Shown: positions 63,724-64,000 of the stretch, piece by piece
Layout of the letters: the number at the start of each line of letters is the position of its first letter
How positions within the stretch are numbered: position 1 is the first letter of the stretch
DNA from: Bog-756 sp963727955
Lineage (GTDB): Bacteria; Actinomycetota; Acidimicrobiia; Acidimicrobiales; RAAP-2
Assembly: GCA_963727955.1 (NCBI GenBank)
Contig: CAVSII010000003.1
Location: forward strand, 248,001 to 312,000
Direction: 5' to 3'
Length of the DNA stretch: 64,000 nucleotides
Notes under the pieces: generated by a model
Databases searched by the model: none
Told to the model about the DNA's origin: nothing
The model's input: the letters and a program-made list of their open reading frames with translations, nothing else
Position numbers and translations under genes: made by a program

Positions 63724-63780
63724 CCTTCAGGCTGTGTTGATCCTTCAGGCGGTGTGTAGATCCTTCAGGCTCTGTCGATT
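63724..63780. repeat. Three short direct repeats upstream of thiC
   Basis: CCTTCAGGC recurs at 63724, 63742 and 63762, each inside an 18-20-base unit with partly conserved flanks. On the minus strand each reads GCCTGAAGG, a Shine-Dalgarno-like purine run, ending ten bases before the thiC ATG. Confidence 0.7.
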
Positions 63781-63903
63781 GAGTCTTCCACGCTCGGCCT
63801 ATACCGGCGAGGGGGGATTGTGACATCGTGGGCCACGCACATCACCGGTCGGCGCCGGGCCCGGCGGCCGACTCGTCGTTCCACACGAAAGGATGCCCAC
63901 ACC

Positions 63904-64000
63904 ATGGGAAAGCTCGCCCCCGGCGACAAGGCTCCCGCCTTCACCCTGCCCGATCAGGATGGGAAGAAGGTCTCCCTCAAGGACTTCGCCGGCCAGCAGG
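63904..64000 (+). CDS. Second Bcp-type peroxiredoxin, 5' part only
   Basis: ATG 63904 with AAGGA about nine bases upstream. The visible 32 codons read KLAPGDKAPAFTLPDQDGKK followed by VSLKDFAGQQ, the N-terminal beta hairpin of AhpC/TSA proteins. The catalytic Cys lies beyond the window. It is divergent from thiC with 189 bases between, sharing the repeat-containing intergenic region. Its similarity to the gene at 52774 suggests two family paralogues. Confidence 0.85.
   Translation, partial: MGKLAPGDKAPAFTLPDQDGKKVSLKDFAGQQ

Overview
The window is high-GC DNA with dense, mostly co-directional genes, short ATGA/GTGA overlaps and frequent GTG starts. Gene content and order point to an actinobacterium, most likely an uncultured or poorly characterised Acidimicrobiia-like lineage. 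This is an inference from the argS-lysA-hom-thrC-rho-rpmE-prfA-prmC-tsaC block, the ASDGKWYPPE motif protein, a DGG/HLNAPVV propeller-repeat relic, WS/DGAT and patatin lipid genes, and ECF sigma factors with membrane partners. No chromosome-level marker fixes the taxon.

Layout. 1-12.6 kb: lipid and small-molecule genes (SDR, cNMP-binding/patatin protein split by a frameshift, WS/DGAT, CaiB-type CoA transferase, two GNATs, kinase-like phosphotransferase, a broken ArsR regulator with an SRPBCC partner, Nudix, SnoaL-like, an ECF sigma/DUF4349 pair, a double-hotdog protein). 12.6-25.5 kb: accessory region with secreted and repeat proteins (RCC1-type propeller, lipoprotein, small exported proteins), GntR and TetR regulators, a second ECF sigma/membrane pair, a group II intron remnant, a propeller relic, and an acyl-CoA dehydrogenase. 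25.6-30.3 kb: leuB-ilvE-cimA branched-chain amino acid operon on the minus strand, behind a candidate V-I-I-I leader peptide and a terminator hairpin. 30.3-42.7 kb: conserved minus-strand block (usp, acyltransferase, tsaC/sua5, prmC, prfA, rpmE, rho, thrC, hom, lysA, argS), then tRNA-Arg(CCG). 43-47.7 kb: diguanylate cyclase, SRAP protein, Crp/Fnr regulator, CsoR with a palindromic site, and a permease with a YHS tail. 47.6-50.8 kb: a compact RiPP-type cluster. 50.9-64 kb: AlkB, RDD protein, two Bcp-type peroxiredoxins (the second truncated by the window end), a DrrAB-type ABC transporter, aconitase, hemolysin III, GATase, PIG-L deacetylase, DEAD-box helicase and thiC.

The most notable system is the RiPP-like cluster at 47.6-50.8 kb. 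A 32-residue peptide gene that I found by reading the minus strand carries the lasso leader signature Y-x2-P-x-L-x3-G-x5-T. It is followed by a PqqD/RRE protein, a transglutaminase-fold B2-type leader peptidase, an HPr-kinase-like protein and a nucleotidyltransferase. There is no asparagine-synthetase-like lasso cyclase, and the short core has no Asp or Glu to form the usual macrolactam. This suggests a non-lasso product built with lasso leader-handling parts.

A second theme is breakage. At least five otherwise well-conserved genes (patatin protein, ArsR, thrC, GGDEF protein, YHS permease) each need a small indel to restore one frame. Some of these sit at or near homopolymers, so assembly error must be separated from true pseudogenisation.
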